Below are positions 14,417 through 28,149 of a stretch of DNA of 64,000 nucleotides, piece after piece (within the stretch, counting starts at the first letter, position 1; each line of letters opens with the position of its first letter). A program made the translations under genes and the position numbers. The stretch lies in contig NW_027488370.1 of the NCBI RefSeq assembly GCF_051014445.1, positions 434,001-498,000 on the forward strand, written 5' to 3'. Under the pieces are notes generated by a model. It saw only the letters and a program-made list of their open reading frames with translations, did no database searches and was not told the DNA's origin. This DNA comes from Colletes latitarsis. Its lineage: Eukaryota > Arthropoda > Insecta > Hymenoptera > Colletidae.

Positions 14417-16295
14417 TTAAACCTGGTTGCGATTAATATTTTAGAGGATAACGCCGGTTATGTCTGGGTTAGGTCTAGGATTTGCCCACATCTGGCTCGT
14501 ACTTTCGCATTTTTCGCATACTTGTTGGCCAGATCCTGGGCTTTTTCTGGTTTAGATCATGTAGTAATGTGGTTCCACACCGAAACAGTCAATTAAACCT
14601 GGTTGCGATTAATATTTTAGAGGATAACGCCGGTTATGTCACGGTATGGTCTGGGATTTGCCGTCATCTGGCTCGTATATTCGCATTTTTCGCATACTTG
14701 TTGGCTAGATCCTGGCCTTTTTCTGGCTTGGACAACGTAGTAATGTGGTATCACACTGAAACTGTCAATTAAACCTGGTTGCGATTAATACTTTGGAGGA
14801 TAACGCCGGTTATGTCTCGGTTAGGTCTGGGATTTGCCCTCATCTGGCTCGTACCTTCGCATTATTCGCCTACTTGTTGGCAAGATCCTGGGCTTTTTCT
14901 GGTTTGGATCACATAGTAATGTGGGACCACACTCAGACAGTCAATTAAACCTGGTTGCGATTAATATTTTAGAGGATAGCGCCGGTTATTTCTCGGTTAG
15001 GTCTGGGATTTGCCCTCATTTGTCTCGTACCTTCGCATTTTTCGCCAACTTGTTGGCAGGATCCTGGGCTTTTTCATGCTTGGATCACGTAGTAATGTGG
15101 TACGACACTGAAACAGTCAAATAAACCTGGTTCCGATTAATATTTTACAGGATAACGCCGGCTATGTCTCGGTTAGGTCTGGGATTTTCCCACATCTGCC
15201 TCGTACCTCCGCATTTTTCGCATACTTGTTGGCGAGATCCTGGGCTTTCTCTGGTTTGGATCACGTAGTAATGCGGTACCACACCGAAGCAGTCAATTCA
15301 ACCTGGTGGCGATTAATATTTTAGAGGATAACGCCGGTTATGTCTGCGTTAGGTTTGGGATTTTCCCTCATCTGGCTCGTAATTTCGCGTTTTTCGCATA
15401 CTTGTTGGCCAGATCCTGGGCTTTTTCTGGTTTGGATCACGTAGTAATGTGGTACCACACTGAAACAATCAATAAAAGCCGGTTCCGAATAGTATTTTAG
15501 AGGATAACGCTGGTTATGTCTGGTTTAGTTTTGGTATTTGCAATCATCTGGCTCGTACCTTCGCATTTTTCGCCTACTTGATGGCAAGATCCTGGGCTTT
15601 TTCATGCTTGGACCACGTAGTAATGTGGTACCACACTGAAACAGTCAAATAAACCTGGCTCCGATTAATATTTTACAGGATAACGCAGGCTATGTCTCGG
15701 TTAGGTCTGGGATTTTCCCTCATCTGGCTCGTACCTTCGCATTTTTCGCCTATTTGTTGGCAAGATCCTGGGCTTTTTCTGGTTTGGATCACGTAGTAAT
15801 GCGGTACCACACATAAACAGTCAATTAAACCTGGTTGCGATTAATATTTTAGAGGATAACGCCGGTTATGTCTGGGTTAGGTCTAGGATTTGCCCCCATC
15901 TGGCTCGTACTTTCGCATTTTTCGCATACTTATTGGCCAGATCCTGAGCTTTTTCTGGTTTAGATCATGTAGTAATGTGGTTCCACACCGAAACAGTCAA
16001 TTAAACCTGGTTGCGATTAATATTTTAGAGGATAACGCCGGTTATGTCACGGTAAGGTCTGGGATTTGCCGTCATCTGGCTCGTATTTTCGCATTTTTCG
16101 CATACTTGTTGACTAGATCCTGGCCTTTTTCTGGCTTGGACAACGTAGTAATGTGGTATCACACTGAAACTGTCAATTAAACCTGGTTGCGATTAATACT
16201 TTGGAGGATAACGCCGGTTATGTCTCGGTTAGGTCTGGGATTTGCCCTCATCTGGCTCGTACCTTCGCATTTTTCGCCTACTTGTTGGCAAGATC
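14417..16295 (+). repeat. Eight-monomer (1408-bp) period and matches to 7.4-8.2 and 10.5-11.3 kb
   Basis: The stretch 14420-14880 recurs at 15828-16290, a spacing of exactly 1408 (8 x 176). It also occurs at about 10550-11010 (spacing 3870 from 14420). The middle, about 14950-15770, matches 7387-8207 at spacing 7563 (shared tacgacactgaaac, tctgcctcgtacctccgc, gtctgcgttaggtttggg). The region is thus assembled from at least two other parts of the array. Confidence 0.8.
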
Positions 16296-19200
16296 GTGGG
16301 CTTTTTCTGGTTTGGATCACGTAGTAATGCGGTACCACACCGAAGCAGTCAATTAAACCTGGTGGCGATTAATATTTTAGAGGATAACGCCGGTTTTTTC
16401 TCGGTTAGGTCTGGGATTTTCCCTCATCTGGCTCGTGATTTCGCATTTTTCGCATACTTGTGGCAAGATCCTGGGCTTTTCCTGGTTTGGATCAGGTAGT
16501 AATGCGGTACCACACCGTAACAGTCAATTAAACCTGGTTCCGAATAGTATTTTAGAGGATAATGCAGGTTACGTCTGGGTTAGTTCTGGTATTTGCAATC
16601 ATCTGGCTCATACTTTCGCGTTTTTCGCACACTTCTTGGCCAGATCCTGGGTTTTTTCTGGTTTGGATCCCGTAGTAATGAGGTTCCATACCGAAACAGT
16701 CAACTAACCTGGTGGTGATTAATATTTTAGAGGATAACGCCGGTTATGTCTCGGTTGGGTCTGGGATTTTCCCTCATCTGGCTCGTAATTTCGCATTTTT
16801 CGCATACTTGTGGGCCAGATCCTCGCCTTTTTCATGCTTGGACCACGTAGTAATGTGGGACCACACTCACACAGTCAATCAAACCTGGTTGCGATTAATA
16901 TTTTAGAGGATAGCGCCGGTTATTTCTCGGTTAAGTCTAGGATTTTCCCTCATCTGTCTCGTACTTTCGCGTTTTTCGCATACATCTTGGCAAGATCCTG
17001 GCCTTTTTCTGGCTTGGACAACGTAGTAATGTGGTACCACACCTAAACAGTCAATTAAACCTGGTTGCGATTAACATTTTAGAGGATAACGCCGGTTATG
17101 TCACGGTTAGGTCTGGGATTTGCCGTCATCTGGCTCGAATTTTCGCATTTCTCTCATACTTGTTGGCCAGATCCTGGACTTTTTCTGGCTTGGACCACGC
17201 AATAATGTGGTATCACACTGAAACAGTCAATTAAACCTGGTTGCGATTAATTTTTTGGAGGATAACGCTGGTTATGTTTGGGTTAGTTCCGGTACTTGCA
17301 ACCATCTGGCTGATACTTTCGCATTTCTCGCATACTTGATGACCAGATCCTGGCCTTTTTCTGGCTTGGACCACGTAGTGATGTGGTACCACACCGAAAC
17401 AGTCAATTAAACCTGGTTGCGATTAATATTTTAGAGGATAACGCTGGTTATGTCTGGGTTAGTTCTGGTATTTGCAATCATCTGGCTCATACTTTCTCAA
17501 TTTTCGCGTACTCGTTGGCCAGATCTTGGGTTTTTTGTGGTTTGGATCCCGTCGTAATGTGGTTCCACACCGAAGCAGTCAATTAAACCTGGTTGCGATG
17601 AATATTTTGGAGGATAACGCCGGTTATATCTCGGTTAGGTCTAGGATTTGCCCTCATCTGTCACGTACTTTCGCATTTTTCGCATACTTGTTGGCCAGAT
17701 CCTGGCCTTTTTCTGGTGTGTATCACGTAGTAATGCGGTACCACACCGAAACAGTCAATAGAAGCTGGTTGCGATTAATATTTTAGTGGATAACGCTGGT
17801 TATGTCTGGGTTAGTTCTGGTATATGTAATCATCTGGCACGTACTTTCGCATTTCTCGCATACTTGTTGTCCAGATCCTGGCCTTTTTCTGGCTTGGACC
17901 ACGTAGTGATGTGGTACCTCACCGAAACAGTCAATAGAAGCTGGTTGCGATTAATATTTTAGAGGATAACGCCGGTCATGTCTCGGTTATGTCTGGGATT
18001 TGCCCTTATCTGGCTCGTACTTTCGCATTTTTCGCATACTTGTTGGCCAGATCGTGGCCTTTTTCTGGTCTGTATCACGTAGTAATGCGGTACCACACCG
18101 AAACAGTCAATTAAACCTGGTTGCGATTAATATTTTAGAGGATAACGCCGGTTATGTCTCCGTTAGGTTTGGGATTTTCCCTTATCTGGCTCGTAATTTC
18201 GCATCTTTCGCATACTTGTTGGCCAGATCCAGGCCTTTTTCATGCTTGGACCACGTAGTAATGTGGTACCACACTGAAACAGTCAAATAAACCTGGTTCC
18301 GATTAGTATTTTAGAGGATAACGCTGGTTATGTCTGGTTTAGTTCTGGTATTTGCAATCATCTGGCTCGTACCTTCTCATTTTTCGCCTACTTGTGGCAA
18401 GATCCTGGGCTTTTTTTGGTTTGGATCAGGCAGTAATGCGGTACCACACCTTAACAGTCAATTAAACCTGGTTCCGAATAGTATTTTAGAGGATAACGCT
18501 GGTTATGTCTGGTTTAGTTCTGGTATTTGCAATCATCTGGCTCGTACCTTCACATTTTTCGCCTATTTGTTGGCAAGATCCTGGACTTTTTCTGGTTTGG
18601 ACCACGTAGTAATGTGGTGCCACACTGAAACAGTCAAATAAACCTGGTTCCGATCAATATTTTACAGGATAACGTCGGTTTTGTCTCGGTTAGGTCTGGG
18701 ATTTTCCCTCATCTGGCTCGTACTTTCGCATTTTTCGCTTACTTGTTGGCCAGATCCTGGCCTTTTTCTGGTTTGGATCACGTAGTAATGTGGTAACACA
18801 CTGAGACAGTCAAATAAACATGGTTCCGATTAATATTTTACAGGATAACGCCGGCAACGTCTGGGTTAGGTCTGGTATTTGCCCTCATCTGACTCATACT
18901 TTCTCGTTTTTCGCATACATCTTGGCAGGATCCTGGCCTTTTTCTGGTTTGGATCACGTAGTAATGCGGTACCACACCGAAACAGTCAATTAAACCTGGT
19001 TGCGATTAATATTTTAGAGGATAACGCCGGTTATGTCTGGGTTAGGTCTAGGATTTGCCCCCATCTGGCTCGTACTTTCGCATTTTTCGCATACTTGTTG
19101 GCCAGATCCTGGGCTTTTTCTGGTTTAGATCATGTAGTAATGTGGTTCCACACCGAAACAGTCAATTAAACCTGGTTGCGATTAGTATTTTAGAGGATAA

Positions 19201-19997
19201 CGCCGGTTATGTCACGGTAAGGTCTGGGATTTTCCGTCATCTGGCTCGTATATTCGCATTTTTCGCATACTTGTTGGCTAGATCCTGGCCTTTTTCTGGC
19301 TTGGACAACGTAGTAATGTGGTATCACACTGAAACTGTCAATTAAACCTGGTTGCGATTAATACTTTGGAGGATAACGCCGGTTATGTCTCGGTTAGGTC
19401 TGGGATTTGCCCTCATCTAGCTCGTACCTTCGCATTTTTCGCCTACTTGTTGGCAAGATCCTGGGCTTTTTCTGGTTCGGATCACATAGTAATGTGGGAC
19501 CACACTCAGACAGTCAATTAAACCTGGTTGCGATTAATATTTTAGAGGATAGCGCCGGTTATTTCTCGGTTAGGTCTGGGATTTGCCCTCATCTGTCTCG
19601 TACCTTCGCATTTTTCGCCAACTTGTTGGCAGGATCCTGGGCTTTTTCATGCTTGGATCACGTAGTAATGTGGTACGACACTGAAACAGTCAAATAAACC
19701 TGGTTCCGATTAATATTTTACAGGATAACGCCGGCTCTGTCTCGGTTAGGTCTGGGATTTTCCCACATCTGGCTCGTACCTCCGCATTTTTCGCATACTT
19801 GTTGGCAAGATCCTGGGCTTTTTCTGGTTTGGATCACGTAGTAATGCGGTACCACACCGAAGCAGTCAATTCAACCTGGTGGCGATTAATATTTTAGAGG
19901 ATAACGCCGGTTATGTCTGCGTTAGGTTTGGGATTTTCCCTCATCTGGCTCGTAATTTCGCATTTTTCGCATACTTGTTTGCCAGATCCTGGCCTTT
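16296..19997 (+). repeat. 3.7-kb segment, second copy of 8205-11554 with an extra dimer
   Basis: This copy contains 352 extra bases at 17923-18274. The extra dimer and its left flank match 21955-22352 at spacing 4215 (shared gtacctcaccgaaac, caatagaagctgg, gccggtcatgtctcgg, ctggtctgtatcacg). The shorter copy has therefore probably lost a dimer, or this one received it by exchange with the third locus. Confidence 0.88.
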
Positions 19998-20689
19998 TTC
20001 ATGCTTGGACCACGTTGTAATGTGGTACCACACTGAAACAGTCAAATAAACCTGGTTCCGATTAGTATTTTAGAGGATAACGCTGGATATGCCTGGTTTA
20101 GTTCTGGTATTTGCAATCATCTGGCACATACTTTCGCGTTTTTCGCATACTTGTTGGGCAGATCCTGGGTTTTTTCTGGTTTGGATCCCGTAGTAATGAG
20201 GTTCCACACCGAAGCAGTCAATTAAACCTGGTTGCGATTAATATTTTAGACGATAACGTAGGTTATGTCACGGTCAGGTCTGGGATTTGCCGTCATCTGG
20301 CTCGAATTTTCGCATTTCTCGCATACTTGTTGGCCAGATCCTGGGCTTTTTCTGGTTTGGATCACGTAGTAATGTGGTACCACACTGAAACAATCAATAA
20401 AAGCCGGCTCCGAATAGTATTTTAGAGGATAACGCTGGTTATGTCTGGTTTAGTTCTGGTATTTGCAATCATCTGGCTCGTACCTTCGCATTTTTCGCCT
20501 ACTTGATGGCAAGATCCTGGGCTTTTTCATGCTTGGACCACGTAGTAATGTGGTACCACACTGAAACAGTCAAATAAACCTGGCTCCGATTAATATTTTA
20601 CAGGATAACGCCGGCTATGTCTCGGTTAGGTCTGGGATTTTCCCTCATCTGGCTCGTACCTTCGCATTTTTCGCCTATTTGTTGGCAAG

Positions 20690-20745
20690 ATCCTGGGCTT
20701 TTTCTGGTTTGGTAGTGATGTGGTACCACCGAAACAGTCAATAGA
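20690..20745 (+). repeat. Shortened monomer with two small deletions
   Basis: The monomer reads ggtttggtagtgatg, without the usual atcacg between ttgg and tag, and tggtaccaccgaaac, without one ac. Together it is about 8 bases short and the palindrome is changed on its right side. Similar damaged monomers occur at about 24411-24420 (aatgtggccgaaac, with most of the palindrome missing) and about 33085-33105 (ggtttgacttagttccgg, about 5 bases short). Confidence 0.75.
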
Positions 20746-21012
20746 AGCTGGTTGCGATTAATATTTTGGAGGATAACGCTGGTTATGTCTGGGTTAGTTC
20801 TGGTATTTGTAATCATCTGGCACGTACTTTCGCATTTCTCGCATACTTGTTGGCCAGATCCTGCCCTTCTTCTGGCTTGGACCACCTAGTGATGTGGTAC
20901 CACACCGAAACAGTCAATAGAAGCTGGTTGCGATTAATATTTTATAGGATAACGCTGGTTATGTCTGGGTTAGTTCTGGAATTTGCAATCATCTGGCTCG
21001 TACCTTCGCATT

Positions 21013-21364
21013 CTCCGCCAACTTGTTGGCAAGATCCCGGGCTTTTTCTGGTTTGGATCACGTAGTAATGCGGTACCACACCGAAACAGTCAATTAATCC
21101 TGGTTGCGATTTATATTTTAGAGGATAACGCCGGTTATGTCTCGGTTAGTTCTGGGATTTCCCTTCATCTGGCTAGCACCTTCGCATTTTTCGCCAACTT
21201 GTTGGCAAGATCCCGGGCTTTTTCTGGTTTGGATCACGTACTAATGCGGTACCACACCGAAACAGTCAATTAATCCTGGTTGCGATTAATATTTTAGAGG
21301 ATAACGCCGGTTATGTCTCGGTTAGTTCTGGGATTTGCCTTCATCTGGCTAGCACCTTCGCATT
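21013..21364 (+). repeat. Recently duplicated single monomer
   Basis: Two neighbouring monomers are almost identical and share rare forms: gccaacttgttggcaag, gatcccgggctt, caattaatcctggttgcg, cttcatctggctagcacc. Most neighbours in the array are clearly different variants, so near-identical neighbours stand out as a local single-unit duplication. Confidence 0.75.
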
Positions 21365-22339
21365 TTTCGCCTACTTGTTGGCTAGATCCTGGCCTTTTTC
21401 TGGGTTGGACCACGTAGTAATGTGGTACCACACCAAAACAGGCAATTAAACCTGGTTGCGATTAATATTTTAGAGGAGAACACAGGTTATGTCTCGGTTA
21501 GTTCTGGTATATGCAATCATCTGGCTCATACTTTCGCGTTTTTCGAATACATGTTGGCCAGAACCAGGCCTTTTTCTGGTTTAGATCACGTAGTAATGCG
21601 GTACCACACTGAAACAGTCAATTAAACCTGGTTGCGATTAACATTTTGGAGGATAACGCCGGTTATGTCTCGGTTAGGTCTGGGATTTGCCCTCATCTGG
21701 CTCGTACCTTCGCATTTTTCGCCTACTTGTTGGCAAGATCCTGGGCTTTTTCTGGTTTGGATCACGTAGTAATGCGGTACCACACCGTAACAATCAATTA
21801 AACCTGGTTGCGGTTAATATTGTGGAGGATAACGCCGGTTATGTCTGGGTTAGGTCTGGGATTTTCCCTCATCTGGCTCGTATTTTCGCATTTTTCGCAT
21901 ACTTGTTGTCCAGATCCTGGCCTTTTTCTGGCTTGGACCACGTAGTGATGTGGTACCACACCGAAACAGTCAATAGAAGCTGGTTGCGATTAATATTTTA
22001 GTGGATAACGCTGGTTATGTCTGGGTTAGTTCTGGTATATGTAATCATCTGGCACGTACTTTCGCAATTCTCGCATACTTGTTGTCCAGATCCTGGCCTT
22101 TTTCTGGCTTGGACCACGTAGTGATGTGGTACCTCACCGAAACAGTCAATAGAAGCTGGTTGCGATTAATATTTTAGAGGATAACGCCGGTCATGTCTCG
22201 GTTATGTCTGGGATTTGCCCTTATCTGGCTCGTACTTTCGCATTTTTCGCATACTTGTTGGCCAGATCGTGGCCTTTTTCTGGTCTGTATCACGTAGTAA
22301 TGCGGTACCACACCGAAACAGTCAATTAAACCTGGTTGC

Positions 22340-22691
22340 GATTAATATTTTAAAGGATAACGCCTGTTATGTCTGGGTTAGTTCTGGTATTTGCAATCAT
22401 CTGGCTCATACTTTCGCAATTTTCGCGTACTTGTTGGCCAGATCTTGGGTTTCTTGTCGTTTGGATCCCGTCGTAATGTGGATCCACACCGTAGCAGTCA
22501 ACTAAACCTGGTTGCGATTAATATTTTAGAGGATAACGCTGGTTATGTCTGGGTTAGTTCTGGTATTTGCAATCATCTGGCTCATACTTTCGCAATTTTC
22601 GCGTACTTGTTGGCCAGATCTTGGGTTTCTTGTGGTTTGGATCCCGTCGTAATGTGGATCCACACCGAAGCAGTCAATTAAGCCTGGCTGC
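22340..22691 (+). repeat. Recently duplicated single monomer (aattttcgcgtac type)
   Basis: Two adjacent monomers share catactttcgcaattttcgcg, cagatcttgggtttcttg, gatcccgtcgtaatgtgg and the atccacacc form of the palindrome block, at a spacing of 176. A less similar relative is at about 9360-9500 and 17450-17590, with ttttttgtgg in the T-rich tract. Confidence 0.75.
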
Positions 22692-22870
22692 GATGAATAT
22701 TTTAGAGGATAACTGTGGTTATGTTTGGGTTAGTTCTGGTATATGCAATCATCTGGCTCATACTTTCGCGTTTTTCGAATATATGTTGGCCAGAACCAGG
22801 CCTTTTTCTGGTTTGGATCACGTAGTAATGCGGTACCACACTGAAACAGTCAATTAAACCTGGTTGCGAT

Positions 22871-24207
22871 TAACATTTTGGAGGATAACGCTGGTTATGT
22901 CTCGGTTAGGTCTGGGATTTGCCCTCACCTGGCTCGTTCCTTCGCATTTTTCGCCTACTTGTTGGCAAGATCCTGGGCTTTTTCTGGTTTGGATCACGTA
23001 GTAATGCGGTACCACACCGAAGCAGTCAATTAAACCTGGTTGCGATTAATATTTTAGAGGATAACGCCGGTTATGTCTTGGTTAGGTTTGGTATTTGGCC
23101 TCATCTGGCTCGTACTTTCGCATTTCTCGCATACTTGTTGGCCAGATCCTTGCCTTTTCCTGGTTTGGATCACGTAGTAATGCGGTACCACACTGAAACA
23201 GTCAATTAAACCTGGTTGTGATTAATATTTTGGAGGATAACGCTGGTTATGTTTGGGTTAGTTCCGGTATTTGCAACCATCTGGCTGATACTTTCGCATT
23301 TTTTGCATACTTGTTGGCCAGATCCTGGGCTTTTTCATGCTTGGACCACGTAGTAATGTGGTACCACACTGAAGCAGTCAAATAAACCTGGTTCCGATTA
23401 ATATTTTACAGGATAACGCCGGTTATGTCTGGGTTAGGTGTGGGATTTGCCTTCACCTGGCTCGTACTTTCGCATTTCTCGCATACTTGTTGGCCAGATC
23501 CAGGTCTTTTTCTGGTTTGGATCACGTAGTGATGCGGTACCACACCGAAACAGTCAATTAAACCTGGTTGCGATTAATATTTTAGAGGATAAAGCCGGTT
23601 ATGTCACGGTTATGTCTGGGATTTGCCGTCATCTGGCTCGTATTTTCGCATTTTTCGCATACTTGTTGGCCAGATCCTGGCCTTTTTCTGGCTTGGACCA
23701 CGTAGTAATGTGGTATCACACTGAAACAGTCAATTAAACCTGTTTGTGATTAACATTTTGGAGGATAACGCCGGTTATGTCTCGGTTAGGTCTGGGATTT
23801 GCCCTCATCTGGCTCGTACCTTCGCATTTTTCGCCTACTTGTTGGCAAGATCCTGGGCTTTTTCTGGTTTGGATCACGTAGTAATGCGGTACCACACCGA
23901 AGCAGTCAATTAAACCTGGTTGCGATTAATATTTTAGAGGATAACGCCGGTTATGTCTTGGTTAGGTCTGGTATTTAGCCTCATCTGGCTCGTACTTACG
24001 CATTTCTCGCATACTTGTTGGCCAGATCCTTGCCTTTTCCTGGTTTGGATCACGTAGTAATGCGGTACCACACTGAAACAGTCAATTAAACCTGGTTGTG
24101 ATTAATATTTTGGAGGATAACGCTGGTTATGTTTGGGTTAGTTCCGGTATTTGCAACCTTCTGGCTGATAGTTTCGCATTTTTTGCATACTTGTTGGCCA
24201 GATCCTG
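22871..24207 (+). repeat. Five-monomer (880-bp) period with a three-monomer cassette
   Basis: The segment 22871-23326 recurs at 23751-24206, a spacing of exactly 880. It runs through taacattttggagg, gtcttggttagg, cagatccttgccttttcctg, ctggttgtgattaatattt and gtttgggttagttccgg. The same cassette occurs again from about 27087 to 27540, and parts of it at about 26340-26500 and 28450-28610, so it has been copied several times within 6 kb. Confidence 0.8.
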
Positions 24208-26722
24208 GCCTTTTTCTGGTTTGGATCACGTAGTAATGCGGTGCCACACCGAAACAGTCAATAAAACCTGGTTGCGATTAATATTTTAGAGGATAACGCC
24301 GGTTATGTCTCGGTTATGTCTGGGATTTGCCCTCATCTGACACATACCTTCGCATTTCTCGCATACTTGATGGCCAGATCCTGGCCTTTTTCTGGCTTGG
24401 ACCACGTAGAAATGTGGCCGAAACAGTCAATACAAGCTGGTGGCGATTAATATTTTAGAGGATAACGCCGGTTATGTCTCGGTTAGGTCTGGGATTTGGC
24501 CTCATCTGGCACATACTTTCGCATTTCCCGCATACTTGTTGGCCAGATCCAGGGCTTTTTCTGGTTTGTATCCCGTCGTAATGTGGTTCCACACCGAAAC
24601 AGCCAATTAAACCCGGTTGCGATTAATATTTTAGAGGATAACGCCGGTTATGTCTGGGTTAGGTCTGGGATTTGCCCTCATCTGGCTCGTACTTTCGCAT
24701 TTCTCGCATACTTGTTGGCCAGATCATGGGCTTTTTCTGGTTTAGATCACGTAGTAATGTGGTTCCACACCGAAACAGTCAATTAAACCTGGTTGCGATT
24801 AATATTTTAGACGATAAAGCCGGTTACGTCACGGTTAGGTCTGGGATTTGCCGTCATCTGGCTCGAATTTTCGCATTTCTCGCATAGTAGTTGGCCAGAT
24901 CCTGGGCTTTTTCTGGTTTGGATCACGTAGTAATGTGGTACCACACTGAAACAGTCAATAGAAGCTGGTTCCGATTAGTATTTTATAGGTTAACGCTGGT
25001 TATGACTGGTTTAGATCTGGTATTTGCAATCATCTGGCTCGTACCTTCGCATTTTTCGCCTACTTATTGGCAAGATCCTGGGCTTTTTCATGCTTGGACC
25101 ACGTAGTAATGTGGTACCACACTCTAACAGTCAAATAAACCTGGTACCGATTAATATTTTACAGGATAACACCGGTTATGTCTGGATTAGGTCTGGGATT
25201 TGCCGTCATCTGGCTCGAATTTTCGCATTTTTCGCATACTTGTTGGCCAGATCCTGGCCTTTTTCTGGCTTGGACCACATAGTAACGTGGTACCACACTG
25301 AAACAGTCAAATAAACCTGTTTCCGATTAGTATTTTAGAGGATAACGCTGGTTATGTCTGGTTTAGTTCTGGTATTTGCAATCATCTGGCTCGTACCTTC
25401 GCATTTTTCGCCTACTTGTGGCAATATCCTGGGCTTTTTCTGGTTTGGATCAGGTAGTAATGCGGTACCACACCTTAACAGTAAATTAAACCTGGTTCCG
25501 AATAGTATTTTAGAGGATAACGCAGGTTACGTCTGGGTTAGTTCTGGTATTTGCAATCATCTGGTACATAGTTTCGCGTTTTTCGCATACTTGTTGGGCA
25601 GATCCTGGGTTTTTTCTGGTTTGGATCCCGTAGTAATGAGGTTCCACACCGAAGCTGTCAATTAAACCTGGTGGCGATTAATATTTTAGAGGATAACGCC
25701 GGTTATGTCTGGGTTAGGTCTGGGGTTTGCCCTCATCTGGCTCGTACCTTCGCATTTTTCGCATACTTGTTGGCCAGATCCTGGGCTTTTTCTGGTTTGG
25801 ATAACGTAGTGATGTGGTACCACACCGAAACAGTCAATTAAACCTGGTTGCGATTAATATTTTAGAGGATGACGCCGGTTATGTCTCGGTTAGGTCTGGG
25901 ATTTGCCCTCATCTGGCACTTACTTTCGAATTTCTCGCATACTTGTTGGCCAGATCCTGGGCTTTTTCTGGCTTGGACCACGTAGTAATGTGGTACCACA
26001 CCGAAACAGTCAATAGAAGCTGGTTACGATTAATATTTTAGAGGATAACGCCGGTTATGTCTGGGTTATGTCTGGGATTTGCCCTCATCTGGCACATACT
26101 TTCGCATTTCTCGCATACTTGATGGCCAGATCCTGGCCTTTTTCTGGCGTGGACCACGTAGTAATGTGGTACCACACCGAAACAGTCAATACAAGCTGGT
26201 TGCGATTAATATTTTAGAGGATAACGCCGGTTATGTCTGGGTTAGGTCTGGGATTTGCCCTCATCTGGCACGTACTTTCGCATTTCTCGCATACTTGTCG
26301 GCCAGATCCTGGCCTTTTCCTGGTGTGGATCACGTAGTAATGCGGTACCACACTGAAACAGTAAATTAAACCTGGTTGTGATTAATATTTTGGAGGATAA
26401 CGCTGGTTATGTTTGGGTTAGTTCCGGTATTTGCAACCATCTGGCTGATACTTTCGCATTTTTTGCATACTTGTTGGCCAGATCCTGGCCTTTTTCTGAT
26501 TTGGATCACGTAGTAATGCGGTACCACACCGAAACAGTCAATAAAACCTGGTTGCGATTAATATTTTAGAGGATAACGCCGGTTATGTCTCGGTTATGTC
26601 TGGGATTTGCCCTCATCTGGCACATACTTTCGCATTTCTCGCATACTTGATGGCCAGATCCTGGCCTTTTTCTGGCTTGGACCACGTAGTAATGTGGTAC
26701 CACACCGAAACAGTCAATACAA

Positions 26723-26898
26723 GCTGGTTGCGATTAATATTTTAGAGGATAACGCCGGTTATGTCTGGGTTAGGTCTGGGATTTGCCCTCATCTGGCTCG
26801 TACTTTCGCATTTCTCGCATACTTGTTGGCCAGATCCAGGACTTTTTCTGGTTTGGATCACGTAGTAATGCGGTACCACACCGAAACAGTCAATTAAA
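26723..26898 (+). repeat. Representative family A monomer (176 bp)
   Basis: A typical unit used as reference. In order it has the start block with an AT-rich core, gaggataacgcc, two imperfect 11-bp tandem copies (gttatgtctgg and gttaggtctgg), tttgccctcatctggctcg, two imperfect copies of a TTTCGCAT-like 8-9 mer, cttgttggccagatcc, a T-rich tract, ttggatcacgtagtaatg, gcggtaccacaccgaaac and the AT-rich caattaaa that ends the unit. The phase is arbitrary and chosen at the ctggttgcg block. The internal short repeats suggest the monomer itself grew from smaller duplications, which is an inference. Confidence 0.9.
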
Positions 26899-28149
26899 CC
26901 TGGTTGCGATTAATATTTTAGAGGATAACGCCGGTTATGTCACGGTTAGGTCTGGGATTTGCCGTCATCTGGCTCGTATTTTCGCATTTTTCGCATACTT
27001 GTTGGCCAGATCCTGGCCTTTTTCTGGCTTGGACCACGTAGTAATGTGGTATCACACTGAAACAGTCAATTAAACCTGGTTGTGATTAACATTTTGGAGG
27101 ATAACGCCGGTTATGTCTCGGTTAGGTCTGGGATTTCCCCTCTTCTGACTCGTACCTTCGCATTTTTCGCCTACTTGTTGGCAAGATCCTGGGCTTTTTC
27201 TGGTTTGGATCACGTAGTAACGCGGTACCACACCGAAGCAGTCAATTAAACCTGGTTGCGATTAATATTTTAGAGAATAACGCCGGTTATGTCTTGGTTA
27301 GGTCTGGTATTTGCCCTCATCTGGCTCGTACTTTCGCATTTCTCGCATACTTGTTGGCCAGATACTTGCCTTTTCCTGGTTTGGATCACGTAGTAGTGCG
27401 GTACCACACTGAAACAGTCAATTAAACCTGGTTGAGATTAATATTTTGGAGGATAACGCTGGTTATGTTTGGGTTTGTTCCGGTATTTGCAACCATCTGG
27501 CTGATACTTTCGCATTTTTTGCATACTTGTTGGCCAGATCCTGGGCTTTTTCTGGTTTGGATCACGTAGTAATGCGGTACCACACCGAAACTGTCAATAA
27601 AACCTGGTTGCGATTAATATTTTAGAGGATAACGCCGGTTATGTCTCGGTTATGTCTGGGATTTGCCCTCATCTGGCACATACTTTCGCATTTCTCGCAT
27701 ACTTGTTGGCCAGATCCTGGCTTTTTCTGGTTTAGATCATGTAGTAATGTGGTTCCACACCGAAACAGTCAATTAAACCTGGATGCGATTAATATTTTAG
27801 AGGATAACGCCGGTTATGTCTCGGTTGGGTCTGGGATTCTCCTCATCTGGCTCGTAATTTCGCATTTCTCGCATACTTGTTGGCCTGATCCTGGGCTTTT
27901 TCTGGTTTGGATCACGTAGTAGTGTGGTACCACACTGAAACAGTCAATAAAAGCTGGTTCCGATTAGTATTTTATAGGATAACGCTGGTTATGTCTGGTT
28001 TAGTTCTGGTATTTGCAATCATTTGGCTCGTACCTTCGCATTTTTCGCCTACTTGTTGGCAAGATCCTGGGCATTTTCATGCTTGGACCACGTAGTAATG
28101 TGGTACCACACTGAAACAGTCAAATAGACCTGGTTCCGATAAATATTTT

